A stretch of 64,000 bases of DNA from Dyadobacter subterraneus (lineage in GTDB: Bacteria > Bacteroidota > Bacteroidia > Cytophagales > Spirosomataceae), in contig NZ_JACYGY010000001.1 in NCBI RefSeq assembly GCF_015221875.1, positions 3,698,501 through 3,762,500 of the forward strand, written 5' to 3'. Positions within the stretch are counted from its first letter, which is position 1. Every line of letters begins with the position of its first letter. Positions 1 through 9,726 of this stretch are shown one piece after another. Made by a program: the position numbers and the translations under genes. The notes beneath the pieces were generated by a model that was not told the origin of the DNA, ran no database searches, and saw only the letters and a list, made by a program, of their open reading frames with translations.

Positions 1-2216
1 TTGATGATCAGGCCGAGCGGAATAGCCTGCGCTACATCAAGATAGGTCGGTTCAATATTTTGTTCAAAAGTGATACGGTTATCCGTGTCAAAACTTTCAT
101 GCAGATAACCCACCAGCTCCTCAATATATTCCGGCATGGCAATCTGCGAAGTATTCTCATCCAGATAAAGCTTCTGATGGATCAGCGACATAGCCTGCAT
201 CCTCCGGAGGCTGTCCTTAACAGCCACAACAGCCGAATCATCCTCCAGATATGCAGATTGCGAATTGAGCAAACTGGTTACCATCTGAAGATTATTTTTC
301 ACCCGGTGATGAACCTCCCTGATAAGCCACTCTTTTTCTTTAAGCAGTTTTTCCTGCTCAGAATTCAGTGTTTGAAGATAGAAATTTTTCTGATCCAGTT
401 CTTTCTGATTTGCCTCTAGTTCTTTTTGCTTAGTTTCAAGTTTCTGATTGTTTCTTTGTTTTATAGAGTAACGATTGAGCAGTAACCCAATGATGATTAA
501 CAAAAGTACCAGGCCAGCCAGGGTTATATTTTTTGTTCTGTCGGCCTGGGCAGTTCGGATACGCTGCAATTGATTCTGGCTGTTTAACAGTTTTATATCC
601 TTATCTTTTTTCTCTGCCTCATACTTTACCAGTAATTCACCAGCACTTTTTCTTTGTTCATTACTAAATACAGAATCTGTAAACTGGTAGCTTAGGTTGA
701 GGTTTTTGATAGCATCCAGATACCTGCCGTCTGTGGAGTCAAGCTTATAAAGATTATAGAAATAATTTCCCTTCCCAAGAATGTCAAATGTGGAGACAAA
801 ATCTTTTCCCTGTTCGAGCAGTTCTCTGGCCCTGCCTGTTTTACCAATTACCCGGTAAAATGAAGAAATCTGGAAAAATGCGGCTGGAAATTCATCATGA
901 ACATATTCAACCGGAAACTTTTCGGCCATGATCAAAAAAATATTGTAATTTTTCTCTGCAAGATCGAATTTTTTCAGATTCTCGTAGGTGATTCCCAGTA
1001 ATAATGCAAAGTGCATCTGTTCGAAATAAGTAGTAGGAGGATATTGATTCTCGGCCTCTGTAAGCAGTTCCAATGCTTCTTTGGCTCTACTGATATTGTT
1101 AAGCGTTGCAACCTTGCCTATCACGGATCTGTACCAGTACAATTTTGTAGCTGGTGTTTTGTTTTCCAACCCTTTATCGTACCATGACAGTGCTTCTTTA
1201 TATTTAAAAAGACGGTCGTAGACACCTGCTCTTCTTGTATAAAACAAACTAATAAATACAGAATCAGCCTTAGAGGTTACACTCGCCAGACTTTTGTTTG
1301 AGTAACTCAATGCATTCCTAAGAGCCCCTTTCCTGTAAGCCAGCCAGGAAAGTGCATCATAAGGATATTGTTGCTGGCGAAAATGTATGGCCGACTGAAG
1401 ACTGATAATCCTGATTAAAAGCTTCTCTGCCTGATCATAACGCTTGCCAACAAAATTCTCAATATTGATCAGCGACAGTGTTTCAATTTCGTGCTCTTTC
1501 ATATGTTTTCTTTGGAAAATTGAAAGTGCCTTTTCAAATCTTGGTAACCTGCCGGGATCACCGTACCGGAGTATTTCTCCTGCACGCAGTAACGCCCGGG
1601 CTAAGGCTGGTTCGTTTCCTGCATGCTCACATAGCCTTACAATCTCAGAAAATTGTTTTTCACTTTCTTCTTTAAATCCGGATTGATCAAGCAGATAAGC
1701 CCGAAGCGTCAAACTTTCAATTTTCCACTGGACAGATTCTGATTTACTTAATTTTACTGCTTCGTCTATGTATTTAGTTGCCTGATGAAGATCTTCTTTT
1801 TTAGTACCTGGTAAAAAGACAAAGTGACTGCCCAGTTCGATCAATAATCTAATCCGGGCTGAATTATTTAATTTAGCCAGTAACGCTTTCGCCTCGCTAA
1901 CTTTCCCCAAGCTCAACAGTTTGGAACCACCCGATAGGCTTCCGTCACTATATCCCTCATTATAAGCCAGCAGCGGACTCAACCCATACACGCTGCACGG
2001 AATACGTATGGCACTATCCATATCGATTTGGCCCTGACTGATCGTATGAAGATACTGCGCAGTGATGCGGATTAATAACCGCTGCCGGGCTGCGTCGTTA
2101 TATCCGGATTTGCCGGACTGCCCAGCCGCGCTCAAACCAAATGACATAAACAGAACCGTGATCACCAACCACGGCAGCAACCGGTTTAAGTTGTTAAAGA
2201 AGATCTTAAAATTCAT
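1..2216 (-). CDS. TPR-repeat sensor histidine kinase (HisKA_2 type), C-terminus beyond the window
   Basis: The reading frame is open from an ATG at 2216 to the window edge, giving 738 visible codons. The N-terminus has a hydrophobic signal-like stretch. A long helical TPR-type sensor region follows, then a single membrane span near 480-540 of the window, a coiled coil, and a HisKA_2 dimerisation domain with an EVHHRVKNNLQM block around 300-335. The visible part stops in the HATPase domain just at the GLII segment before the N box. The protein is probably anchored in the inner membrane and autophosphorylates on histidine. No response regulator is adjacent in the window. It is a paralogue of the next gene upstream on the same strand: order of parts, kinase block and linker all match. 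Ligand unknown. Confidence 0.9.
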   Translation of the reverse strand, partial: MNFKIFFNNLNRLLPWLVITVLFMSFGLSAAGQSGKSGYNDAARQRLLIRITAQYLHTISQGQIDMDSAIRIPCSVYGLSPLLAYNEGYSDGSLSGGSKLLSLGKVSEAKALLAKLNNSARIRLLIELGSHFVFLPGTKKEDLHQATKYIDEAVKLSKSESVQWKIESLTLRAYLLDQSGFKEESEKQFSEIVRLCEHAGNEPALARALLRAGEILRYGDPGRLPRFEKALSIFQRKHMKEHEIETLSLINIENFVGKRYDQAEKLLIRIISLQSAIHFRQQQYPYDALSWLAYRKGALRNALSYSNKSLASVTSKADSVFISLFYTRRAGVYDRLFKYKEALSWYDKGLENKTPATKLYWYRSVIGKVATLNNISRAKEALELLTEAENQYPPTTYFEQMHFALLLGITYENLKKFDLAEKNYNIFLIMAEKFPVEYVHDEFPAAFFQISSFYRVIGKTGRARELLEQGKDFVSTFDILGKGNYFYNLYKLDSTDGRYLDAIKNLNLSYQFTDSVFSNEQRKSAGELLVKYEAEKKDKDIKLLNSQNQLQRIRTAQADRTKNITLAGLVLLLIIIGLLLNRYSIKQRNNQKLETKQKELEANQKELDQKNFYLQTLNSEQEKLLKEKEWLIREVHHRVKNNLQMVTSLLNSQSAYLEDDSAVVAVKDSLRRMQAMSLIHQKLYLDENTSQIAMPEYIEELVGYLHESFDTDNRITFEQNIEPTYLDVAQAIPLGLII

Positions 2217-2289
2217 AACGGGGCCATGGTAATCTGACAAAGATCAGAAGCTTATTGATTTCGCGAGAAATCCCATTGAGACTATAAAT

Positions 2290-4362
2290 TTATTTATTTA
2301 AATCAACAAATCTTACTGTTATATGCACCCCCTGATCGCTTTCAATAGAAAAGCTGCCCTTTAGCTGTTTTGCCAGTCCCCGAATCAGATTAAACCCAAG
2401 CGAATGATGCTCTGTAATGTCAAAACCCGGCGGCAGACCTATGCCATTATCTGATATTTTGAGCAGAATGTGGTCCGGCCCATCCCGCAGCAAACTTATC
2501 TGAACAACCCCGGATGACGGTTGTGGAAATGCATATTTTATAATATTAACAATACTTTCATTAATGATTAATCCCAGGGGAAGTGCCTGGGAGACATCAA
2601 GATTTAACGGCTCTATCGTAGGTTCAAAATCGATCTGGCTGATAGTATCAGCACTCTCACGAAGATCAGCCACCAGGTCATTGATGTACTCAGGCATTTC
2701 AATTGTATTCGTATTTTTATGCTCGTAAAGCTTTTGATGAATCAGCGACATTGCCTGCATTCGGAAAAGACTATCTTTCACAGCGGCAACAGCAGCAACA
2801 TCTTTAAGGTAAGTAGATTGGGAATGCAGTAAGCTAATCACCATTTGAAGGTTGTTCTTGACCCGGTGGTGCACTTCGCCGATCAACCACTCTTTTTCTT
2901 TAAGAAGTTTATCTTGTGCTGCATTGAGTTTTTCCAAAAAAATATTTTTCTGGTCCAGTTCTTTCTGATGTGTTTCAAGCTCGCGGTTGCTTTTTTGTTT
3001 TATCATGTACTGGTTGAATAACAGCACGATTACGATCAGCAGCAATACTGCGCCGCCAAGGGTTATATTTTTTATCTTATGCGCCTGCTGGTTTTGGTTG
3101 TTGAGCAATTGCATATCCTTTTTTCTTTTTGCCATTTCATAACGGACATGCAGTTCTTCAATCTGCCGGCTTTTGGTTTCATTAAAAATCGAATCGCTTA
3201 ATATTTTATGCTTCATTAAGTACTGCATCGCCGAGCGGTAATTTCCCATCGCCGAATCGGATTTATAAAGCATCATATATATTTCCTTATTATCAGAAAG
3301 TGAATTGACGCCTTCGGAAGCATTTAATGCTTTGTGTAAATAAATTACTGCCTTCCCATATTGCCGTTTATTGATAAAATACTGCCCGATTTCATAATGT
3401 ACATCGGTGGTCACCTCATTGTTTTTTTCTAGCTGGCTGTCAAGGGTGATCAAATTCCGGTAATAGCGTTCGGCATGTTGATTCTGACCTAAAGCATGAT
3501 AGCAGTAGGCCAGCGATGCCAATAAACTTGCTTTGGCATAAACGCCATTGGGTTTGTTTTTCGCTTGAATATCAAGAATAAATAAAAGTGCTTCCTTTTG
3601 TTTTTTGAGTTTGATAAGCTCCCTTGCCAAAAAACCTGCATCCCTGAACATATACTGATTAACTGTTTCAGTATATTTTCTTTCTCTGAACACTTTCCAA
3701 TACCATGCGACGCTTTTTTCAGTTTGTCCCAGCTCTCTGTACATATTGGCGATACGGCTGTAAATAGTAGTAGCCGGGGAAAAATCCCGGCTGGCTTCCA
3801 TACTTTCCACGGCTTTCAAGCCATATAAAATACCTTTACTAAAATCGCCCTTATAGCGGTTGGTAACGGCCAGAAGGTCATATACATAATAAATTTTGGG
3901 ATAACCAATCGCTTTGTAACGGTGAAGTACATTTAATAACTGGGCCTCAGCAATATCTAATTTACCGTGCACCATATTCAGATCCGCAATACTTTTCAAT
4001 GACTCTATTTCTTTATCTTCTATGCCCGCTTTTTTATAAAGGGACACCATTTTTTCAAAACAATACATTCGTGTTATGCCCGTTGTGTCACGTGAACGGA
4101 TCAGCATGGCGAGCTCCTGCCATAAAGCCGCTTCAGACTGTTCATTTCCGGGTCCGCAGGTATTGTCTATCAGTTTTTTGAATAAATTTTTGCCTCGCTG
4201 TATTTCTCCCTTTTTAAAACTATGAATTGCACTGCTACGGAGCTGCGATAAAGAATCTGCCCGGTACTTGTAATGACTTTGGCTGAAAGTGTGTGTCCGG
4301 ACGATCATCGAAATACTTATGATGTATATCACCCAAAGGACTTTTTGGAAATAGTGCTTCAT
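2290..4362 (-). CDS. TPR-repeat sensor histidine kinase (HisKA_2/HATPase_c)
   Basis: A 690-residue kinase. Residues about 9-25 are hydrophobic (signal or membrane anchor), about 45-410 form helical TPR-like repeats with alternating Tyr/Ala positions, and about 430-455 form a membrane span followed by a coiled coil. The HisKA_2 block EVHHRVKNNLQM starts at residue 496, so the phosphorylated His is 498 or 499. The HATPase_c domain is complete, with an N box near 601-612 (NESIVNIIKYAF) and a G1 box DNGIGLP near 638. The gene lies 73 bp upstream of a paralogous kinase on the same strand, so the pair probably arose by tandem duplication. Family knowledge: such TPR kinases usually pair with LytTR or LuxR regulators, but none is adjacent here. 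Signal sensed unknown. Confidence 0.93.
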   Translation of the reverse strand: MKHYFQKVLWVIYIISISMIVRTHTFSQSHYKYRADSLSQLRSSAIHSFKKGEIQRGKNLFKKLIDNTCGPGNEQSEAALWQELAMLIRSRDTTGITRMYCFEKMVSLYKKAGIEDKEIESLKSIADLNMVHGKLDIAEAQLLNVLHRYKAIGYPKIYYVYDLLAVTNRYKGDFSKGILYGLKAVESMEASRDFSPATTIYSRIANMYRELGQTEKSVAWYWKVFRERKYTETVNQYMFRDAGFLARELIKLKKQKEALLFILDIQAKNKPNGVYAKASLLASLAYCYHALGQNQHAERYYRNLITLDSQLEKNNEVTTDVHYEIGQYFINKRQYGKAVIYLHKALNASEGVNSLSDNKEIYMMLYKSDSAMGNYRSAMQYLMKHKILSDSIFNETKSRQIEELHVRYEMAKRKKDMQLLNNQNQQAHKIKNITLGGAVLLLIVIVLLFNQYMIKQKSNRELETHQKELDQKNIFLEKLNAAQDKLLKEKEWLIGEVHHRVKNNLQMVISLLHSQSTYLKDVAAVAAVKDSLFRMQAMSLIHQKLYEHKNTNTIEMPEYINDLVADLRESADTISQIDFEPTIEPLNLDVSQALPLGLIINESIVNIIKYAFPQPSSGVVQISLLRDGPDHILLKISDNGIGLPPGFDITEHHSLGFNLIRGLAKQLKGSFSIESDQGVHITVRFVDLNK

Positions 4363-4442
4363 CGAAAGGAGTTAATTTGCAGAGATCCTCATGGCAAAAA
4401 GAGTTTTGACTGCGCTATTCTATCATTTAATGTGTCGTATAA

Positions 4443-4473
4443 ACAGAAAAACAGCGGCGAAAAATCGTCGCTG
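4443..4473 (-). terminator. Intrinsic terminator of the 4529-5392 gene
   Basis: On the minus strand an arm at 4465-4473 pairs with 4452-4460 (9 bp with one G-T wobble) around a 4-nt loop. A T-rich tail follows, corresponding to the A-rich plus-strand run at 4443-4451. It lies about 55 bp past the stop of the minus-strand hydrolase and before the kinase start, which separates the two transcripts. Confidence 0.65.
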
Positions 4474-4528
4474 TGAAGTTCGAATAACCAAAATTTAAAA
4501 ATCCTGGTCAATCATCTTCAAACTAATT

Positions 4529-5392
4529 TCAAAGAACTTTTCGGGTTAGGAAATCCCTGATTTTGTCCGCAATTTCCTCCCCTGCACTTTCTAGCGCAAA
4601 ATGCCCTGCATCGAACAGATTGAATTCAAGGTTTTTGACATCTTTCTTGTAAGCCTCAGCCCCTGAAACCGGGAAAATATAGTCATTCTTTCCATAAACG
4701 ATCAGCATCTCAGGATTAGAATCCCGAAGATATTGTTGCCACTTCGGATAGAGTACAACATTAGTACGGTAATCATAAAACAAATCCAGCTGAATTTGCC
4801 CGTTCTCCTCACGTTCCAGGTGACGCAGATCAATTTCCCAGTTATCCGGGCTAACCACGCTAGTATCGGGAACTCCGTGCGTATATTGCCATTTCAGTCC
4901 ATCTGGTGCATGAAAGGTTTTAAGCGTATCCTCTGAGACTTTATCGTTCCTGTCTGCCCAGTAAAGCTTGAAGGGATCCCAGAATGTTTCCAGACCTTCT
5001 TCATAGGCACAACCATTCTGAATGATTAAGGTATCAATTTTTTCAGGATTCGCAGAAGCAATCCTCCATCCTACCGGAGCGCCATAATCCATCAGGTAGA
5101 GGCTGAATTTATTAATTCCGAGCGTTTCCAGAAGCTTCTCGACGATAACGGCATAGTTGGCAAATGTATATTCGAAGTCGGATATTTTCGGCTGCTCACT
5201 TCTTCCATATCCTGGATAATCAGGGGCGATCAGGCGGAATTTATCTGAAAGATTGCTGATTAGATTGCGAAACATGTGTGAGGATGAGGGGTATCCATGA
5301 AGCAGTACCAGCACAGGGGCATCGGCCGGACCGGCTTCACGATAAAAAATATCTACCCCGTTGATCTTGATAAATTGATGTTTGGTTTTCAT
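4529..5392 (-). CDS. Alpha/beta hydrolase, haloalkane dehalogenase/epoxide hydrolase-like
   Basis: A 287-residue cytosolic alpha/beta hydrolase. The oxyanion-hole motif LLHGYPSSSHMFRN is near residue 32-45. The nucleophile elbow reads LMDYGAPVG, so the nucleophile is Asp rather than Ser, as in the haloalkane dehalogenase and epoxide hydrolase branch. The catalytic His is in DAGHFALE near the C-terminus and a likely acid is in YGKNDYIF. Length fits the family. No signal peptide is present. The substrate cannot be told from sequence: dehalogenase and epoxide hydrolase activities share this fold and nucleophile. It is followed by its own terminator and preceded on the same strand by a DUF1348 gene 70 bp away, possibly co-transcribed. 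Confidence 0.9.
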   Translation of the reverse strand: MKTKHQFIKINGVDIFYREAGPADAPVLVLLHGYPSSSHMFRNLISNLSDKFRLIAPDYPGYGRSEQPKISDFEYTFANYAVIVEKLLETLGINKFSLYLMDYGAPVGWRIASANPEKIDTLIIQNGCAYEEGLETFWDPFKLYWADRNDKVSEDTLKTFHAPDGLKWQYTHGVPDTSVVSPDNWEIDLRHLEREENGQIQLDLFYDYRTNVVLYPKWQQYLRDSNPEMLIVYGKNDYIFPVSGAEAYKKDVKNLEFNLFDAGHFALESAGEEIADKIRDFLTRKVL

Positions 5393-5462
5393 TGCTTATA
5401 ATCGATTATTGGTGGAAATTCACTGTGTACTATTAAATCCTAACTGGTCGTGGACCTGATTA

Positions 5463-5975
5463 TCAGAAAATTCTTCGCTCATTTTCATCAATCGGAGCGT
5501 CATTGATACTGGCAATTCTATTCACCATTAACCCGTTTTCATTGAACTCCCATAATTCAATCCCATAGCTTCTGAACCATTGTCCCTTTTCGTTATGTGA
5601 TTCATATTCAAAGCGTACAGCAATCCTGTTTTCCGAAAAATTCCAAAGCTCCTTTTTCAGGCGGTAACCCAGTTCCTTTTTCCATTTCTGTGTCAAAAAC
5701 TGCTTTACTTTTTCCCGCCCGGAAATAAATTCAGATCTGTTTCGCCATTTTGTGTCCTGTGAATAGGCGAGACTAACAAGTTCTGGATTTTTGCTATTCC
5801 ATAGATCTTCGGCCAGCTGCACTTTTAGCAGTGCTGTCTCGTATGTAAAGGGAGGTAACGGTAAGCGCTGACTGTTTTGATCGGACTCAGGATTCAGATT
5901 CGCTTCATTCCACATCGTATCGCCGCACTCGTCACTGGAAAATTGCGCATCATTAAATTGATCAAATGGAATCAT
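5463..5975 (-). CDS. DUF1348 / SnoaL-like (NTF2 fold) protein
   Basis: A 170-residue protein matching the DUF1348 family (NTF2-like, about 150 residues). The family core starts at [10 protein letters not shown] near residue 40, with the typical stretches AEDLWNS and WRNRSEF followed by the ending NDAPI. The N-terminal 35 or so residues are not part of the family, so a start at the internal Met at residue 21 is also possible. NTF2-like proteins of this type are small cone-shaped pockets, and no biochemical role is established for the family. It lies upstream of the hydrolase on the same strand and may form a two-gene operon with it. Confidence 0.85.
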   Translation of the reverse strand: MIPFDQFNDAQFSSDECGDTMWNEANLNPESDQNSQRLPLPPFTYETALLKVQLAEDLWNSKNPELVSLAYSQDTKWRNRSEFISGREKVKQFLTQKWKKELGYRLKKELWNFSENRIAVRFEYESHNEKGQWFRSYGIELWEFNENGLMVNRIASINDAPIDENERRIF

Positions 5976-6439
5976 ATCTGCTATTTGGTTTAAAAACGTT
6001 TATTATCACTTGCTTTGACTATCTTATTTATCTTGACTTACAGTAGGCAAACCTGTTTAACGAAGTAAGATTGTAATGCAAAATTATGCTGTGACCATAG
6101 GCACAGCAATGTGCTCAGTAGCGCATTCGCTGTATATTTCGGTTATTTCAGCACCTGGAAGCTGCACTGAAACAATCCTGAATTTATAATTCGTCCATAC
6201 CGGCTTAGCGCAGGATTCCCTTTATCAGCGTACATAATCAATTTAGGACGCAAATCAGCTTCTTTCTGTTCAGAAAGAATTTGCAGTTCCTGATTACAAA
6301 ATTCCCATAGTGCTCCCCCGATCCGTTGTATATAACCGGAAAGATGTTGTACCGCTTACTGCTGATAAGCCCTCCTGGTTGGAATATAGCCAGGAAAATA
6401 CCAATATTGAACCATCAACTTTTTAAAACAAAAGACAAT
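5976..6439. other. Intergenic region between divergent genes (DUF1348 and GAPDH)
   Basis: A 464-bp stretch that must hold the promoters of both divergent genes. I found no clear TTTG/TAnnTTTG promoter pair and no coding-like frame. The open frame extending gap upstream to 6326 has no GAPDH similarity. Confidence 0.5.
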
Positions 6440-7423
6440 ATGAAAAGGATAGTTATCAATGGTTTTGGACGCATCGGGCGATCTGCCCTCAAAGTTATTT
6501 TTGAAACCAATGATCTGGAACTGGTAGGTATTAACGACCTGATGAGCATCGAAAACGCTGCATACCTGCTGAAATATGACAGCAATTATGGCATATACGA
6601 AAAGGAAGTTAAAATTGAAGGTGACAACATATTGATTGATGGCAAATCTGTAAAATATACCAGTTTAAAGGAAATTGAAAACCTGCCATGGAAATCGCTT
6701 GGTGCAGATGTGGTTATCGAAAGTACCGGTATTTTCACCAGCCAGGCCGCTGCCGAAAAACATCTGGCTGCCGGAGTTAAATTTGTTGTAATCTCGGGAC
6801 CCACAAAAGATACGCCAACCGTTGTTCATGGCGTAAATACACAGGATGGGAAAGTAGCCGTATTTTCGTGCGCAAGTTGTACTACCAATAACATCAGTCC
6901 GATTATTGAAATTTTGGGCCGAAGAATCGGGATCAAAAAAGCCATCCTAAATACGACTCATGCCTACACTGCCTCTCAAACACTGATCGATGCACCCTCC
7001 AAGCGTGAGCCGCGCATGGGCAGGGCAGCTGCGAACAATCTGGCTCCCGCAGCTACCGGTGCAGCAGTTGCAACCACTAAGGCACTACCCCAGTATGCAG
7101 GAAAGTTTGACGGCATCGCAGTACGTGTTCCGGTTCCGGTAGGATCGATATCAGACATTACCTTCATCGCTGAGCGGCCAACCACCATTGAAGAAATCAA
7201 CAGGATATTAACAGAAGAATCAGCTACGCCAAGGTATGAGAAAGTAGTTGACGTTACTGACCAGCCGCTGGTTTCGAGCGACATTGTTAAAAGTCCATAT
7301 GCCGCAACGGTAGATCTTGAAATGACCCTTGTGGTAGATGGCGATCTGGTTAAAGTCATGGCATGGTACGACAACGAATGGGGCTTTACAAATCAGATGA
7401 TAAGACAAATCCAGTCGATCTGA
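6440..7423 (+). CDS. gap: Type I glyceraldehyde-3-phosphate dehydrogenase
   Basis: Phosphorylating GAPDH, oxidising glyceraldehyde 3-phosphate to 1,3-bisphosphoglycerate in glycolysis (or the reverse in gluconeogenesis). The ATG at 6440 is chosen because the Rossmann motif NGFGRIGR begins at residue 7. The in-frame start at 6326 would add 38 residues with no family counterpart. Length from 6440 is 327 residues, normal for the family. Visible active-site residues are Cys147 in SCASCTTN and His174 in NTTHAYTASQ. The second strand ends with IND (Asp33), which suggests NAD preference. The substrate loop is unusual (PSKREPRMGRAA rather than the common PSHKDWRGGRGA), so this may be a secondary isoform rather than the main glycolytic enzyme. 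No other glycolysis gene is adjacent. Confidence 0.95.
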   Translation: MKRIVINGFGRIGRSALKVIFETNDLELVGINDLMSIENAAYLLKYDSNYGIYEKEVKIEGDNILIDGKSVKYTSLKEIENLPWKSLGADVVIESTGIFTSQAAAEKHLAAGVKFVVISGPTKDTPTVVHGVNTQDGKVAVFSCASCTTNNISPIIEILGRRIGIKKAILNTTHAYTASQTLIDAPSKREPRMGRAAANNLAPAATGAAVATTKALPQYAGKFDGIAVRVPVPVGSISDITFIAERPTTIEEINRILTEESATPRYEKVVDVTDQPLVSSDIVKSPYAATVDLEMTLVVDGDLVKVMAWYDNEWGFTNQMIRQIQSI

Positions 7424-7460
7424 TTTACAAAAACCTGGGCCGAGCTTGATTATTACAGCC

Positions 7461-8075
7461 ATGAACTATTCAGCATTAGCATTTACCGACGACATCAAAG
7501 CAATCCAGGAAAGAATGGGAAGCCGCGGAGCCTATGAACGGGTGGAAAAAAACAGTGATGTTGAAGGCCTGACTGCTGTTGAAAACAGATTCATAGCCGA
7601 GATGGACAGCTTTTATATGGCTTCATTTGGCAATAACGGGTTTCCGTATGTTCAGCACCGTGGCGGGCCGAAGGGTTTTATTAAGGTCATTGATAAGCAA
7701 ACCATAGGAATAGTTGATTTCAGCGGAAACCGCCAGTACATTTCGATTGGTAACATAGTAAAAAATCCAAATGTGTCGCTGATTCTTCTTTCCTACCCGC
7801 TGCGGGCGAGGTTAAAGCTTTATGCCCAGGCAGAAGTGGTCGAGATCAGCGAAAATCCATTTCTATTTGATCTTCTTAAACCCCAGGATTATAAGTTCAA
7901 GCCTGAGCGTTTAATACTTTTTCACATAAAAGCCTACGACTGGAATTGCCCGCAGCACATCACACCTAAATACAGCCTGGCCGAAATCAAAGAGATGATT
8001 GAAGCCAAAGATCAGTATATTCTAAAGCTTGAACAGGAAGTTGCGGTGCTGCAGGCCCGTCTCAATACATTATAA
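7461..8075 (+). CDS. Pyridoxamine 5'-phosphate oxidase-like FMN-binding protein
   Basis: A 204-residue protein from the ATG at 7461. The upstream in-frame ATG at 7446 would add only five residues. It has the split-barrel PNPOx-like pattern: FYMASFGNNGFPYVQHRGG (substrate/FMN edge) near residue 53-71, then IVDFSGNRQYIS and NPNVSLILL. The end is a short helix (about residues 180-204) that may form a coiled coil. Such proteins bind FMN, F420 or haem, and this one has no feature that fixes the cofactor. It is not pdxH: the substrate-binding residues of true PNPOx are not recognisable. It starts 37 bp after gap on the same strand, so co-transcription is likely. Confidence 0.88.
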   Translation: MNYSALAFTDDIKAIQERMGSRGAYERVEKNSDVEGLTAVENRFIAEMDSFYMASFGNNGFPYVQHRGGPKGFIKVIDKQTIGIVDFSGNRQYISIGNIVKNPNVSLILLSYPLRARLKLYAQAEVVEISENPFLFDLLKPQDYKFKPERLILFHIKAYDWNCPQHITPKYSLAEIKEMIEAKDQYILKLEQEVAVLQARLNTL

Positions 8076-8076
8076 T

Positions 8077-8445
8077 TCAAAAGCGATGCTGCACTTTATA
8101 ATTTGATTTAATCATCAGCGGGTTTATTTCCATCCTGCTTTTTGAATTAACGGCTATAACCAACAAGGCCGGCGTACGATGATATCTCCATGGATTTCTC
8201 ACATTTATAGGGCCATTCCAAGGCAGATTTTCTTTGATGGTAAATAAGGTTTCGCTTCTTATAAAAGTGTTATTTCTTAATGTTCCAAAAGGTCGCTTGT
8301 AATTGGCCGGCATCATCATAGTGACATTGAACTGAGCATATAAGGTGGAAGAAGTCAACAGATAAATAAAAAACGCAGATAATGTCTTTATCCCGGGATG
8401 AACGGCTCTTGCCGAATAGGGCTGGTTGTTTATACTACTGGTCAT
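8077..8445 (-). CDS. Small secreted hypothetical protein
   Basis: A 122-residue reading frame that I do not recognise. Residues about 20-38 are hydrophobic and end with a plausible signal peptidase site (LYAQ), leaving about 85 mature residues rich in Asn, Arg and Pro. It starts 13 bp after the stop of the upstream minus-strand hydrolase, which fits an operon, and its 3' end abuts the convergent PNPOx-like gene. With no homology visible it could be a chance frame. The signal peptide and spacing are the only support. Confidence 0.4.
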   Translation of the reverse strand: MTSSINNQPYSARAVHPGIKTLSAFFIYLLTSSTLYAQFNVTMMMPANYKRPFGTLRNNTFIRSETLFTIKENLPWNGPINVRNPWRYHRTPALLVIAVNSKSRMEINPLMIKSNYKVQHRF

Positions 8446-8458
8446 TGAGCGGTAATGA

Positions 8459-9535
8459 TTAAATAGAGGGTTTGGGTACTGTGCCGTTTTTCAAAAATTC
8501 AATGATCCCGTGCATGTAAAACTGCTGCTGATCATACATGCTCAGGTGGCTTCCGGTTTGGCAGTACAGAAATTTCCCGTTAACGACCTGTTTGCTCATC
8601 CATTGCATATGCTTTGGATCTATTTCGTCATATTTTGCTCCAATCATAAGCGTTGGAACCTTTATTCGCATCAACCGTCCGCTGATATCCCAGTTCTTTA
8701 AGCTGCCAATAATTCCAAATTCGCTGGGACCCTGCATAGCAAGGTAATAAGGCTGGTTCGATCTGCCCAAGGCTCTTGTGAAAGGTTCCGGCCAGTCATT
8801 GACCGGTATCCTGCAGACATGGTGGGCATAAAAGTGCACTGTAACCAGCTCGGTATATCTGGGATTCGCATAATCATTTCTGGCAGCCAGCAGATTTATA
8901 CTGTCCAGTGCAGAGGAAGGAATTTGTTTCACAAGTACCTGTTGGATGTAACGGTTAAACTCTTTTCCACTCGCACACATGTTCGAAACGATCAGCCCTT
9001 TTACATGCTGCTGATATTTCAGCGCATATTCCATCGCAAGAAGCCCACCCCAGGAGTGTCCGAAAATGTAAAAGTTTTCTTTTCCCAAACCCAAGGCCAG
9101 GCGTACCTGCTCGACTTCCTCAACAGCTCTTGCCACACTGAACCTTGTCGAATCCGCTGGTTTGCCCGAGTTACCTGAGCCAAGCTCGTCATAGTAATAA
9201 AACTCTATTCCTTCTTGTGGAAAAAAGCTTTCAAAAACTTCCAGATAGTCATGCGGAAAGCCAGGACCGCCTGCCAGCAGCAAAACTTTAATTTTCGGGT
9301 TGTTACCTATTCGCTTTGTCCAAACATGTTGAATACCGACCGGTGTTTTCACCGGAACCATTTTGACCCCTCCTGTCTGAACATGTGAAGTGTCGGAAAT
9401 AAAATAATCTGAAAAATTTATATTCTCCTGGTGACTGTCTTTACAGCCAAACAATGATGTCACCAAAAGAAAAAAAAGACAAGTAAGTTTGATGTTTCGC
9501 TTTTGATTGTTCAAAAGCAGATTTGAGTCATGCAT
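8459..9535 (-). CDS. Alpha/beta hydrolase lipoprotein, proline iminopeptidase (S33) family
   Basis: A 358-residue hydrolase. A lipobox-like LVTSLFGC near residues 24-31 predicts a lipoprotein displayed at the cell envelope. Domain marks follow the S33 proline iminopeptidase family: oxyanion motif LLLAGGPGFPHDY near 87-99, DELGSGNS, nucleophile elbow GHSWGG near 159-164, an acid in GAKYDEIDP and the His in GSHLSMYD near the end. The GGPG plus GHSWGG combination is typical of aminopeptidases releasing N-terminal proline, but substrate assignment within S33 is unreliable. A second S33-like hydrolase is divergently transcribed at 9727. Confidence 0.9.
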   Translation of the reverse strand: MHDSNLLLNNQKRNIKLTCLFFLLVTSLFGCKDSHQENINFSDYFISDTSHVQTGGVKMVPVKTPVGIQHVWTKRIGNNPKIKVLLLAGGPGFPHDYLEVFESFFPQEGIEFYYYDELGSGNSGKPADSTRFSVARAVEEVEQVRLALGLGKENFYIFGHSWGGLLAMEYALKYQQHVKGLIVSNMCASGKEFNRYIQQVLVKQIPSSALDSINLLAARNDYANPRYTELVTVHFYAHHVCRIPVNDWPEPFTRALGRSNQPYYLAMQGPSEFGIIGSLKNWDISGRLMRIKVPTLMIGAKYDEIDPKHMQWMSKQVVNGKFLYCQTGSHLSMYDQQQFYMHGIIEFLKNGTVPKPSI

Positions 9536-9726
9536 AGGTTGTATTGAAGTTTTGTTTTGACAAAGCTCCGGTGTTCCCAGGCTATTAGCATTCGCCTAGG
9601 TTAATAAATGAAATTTAGTATACCCGGCTTTACGAAATTACCATAGGTGAATGCTTAGCAGAAACCAGCTTGTGATCTTTGCCGCAGCAAAGCTGCTTTT
9701 TTAGGCAGATACTAATAACAAACAGA

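Noticed and set aside
6326..6439. N-terminal extension of GAPDH
   Set aside because: The 38 extra residues precede the Rossmann start that opens all family members; the ATG at 6440 fits better.
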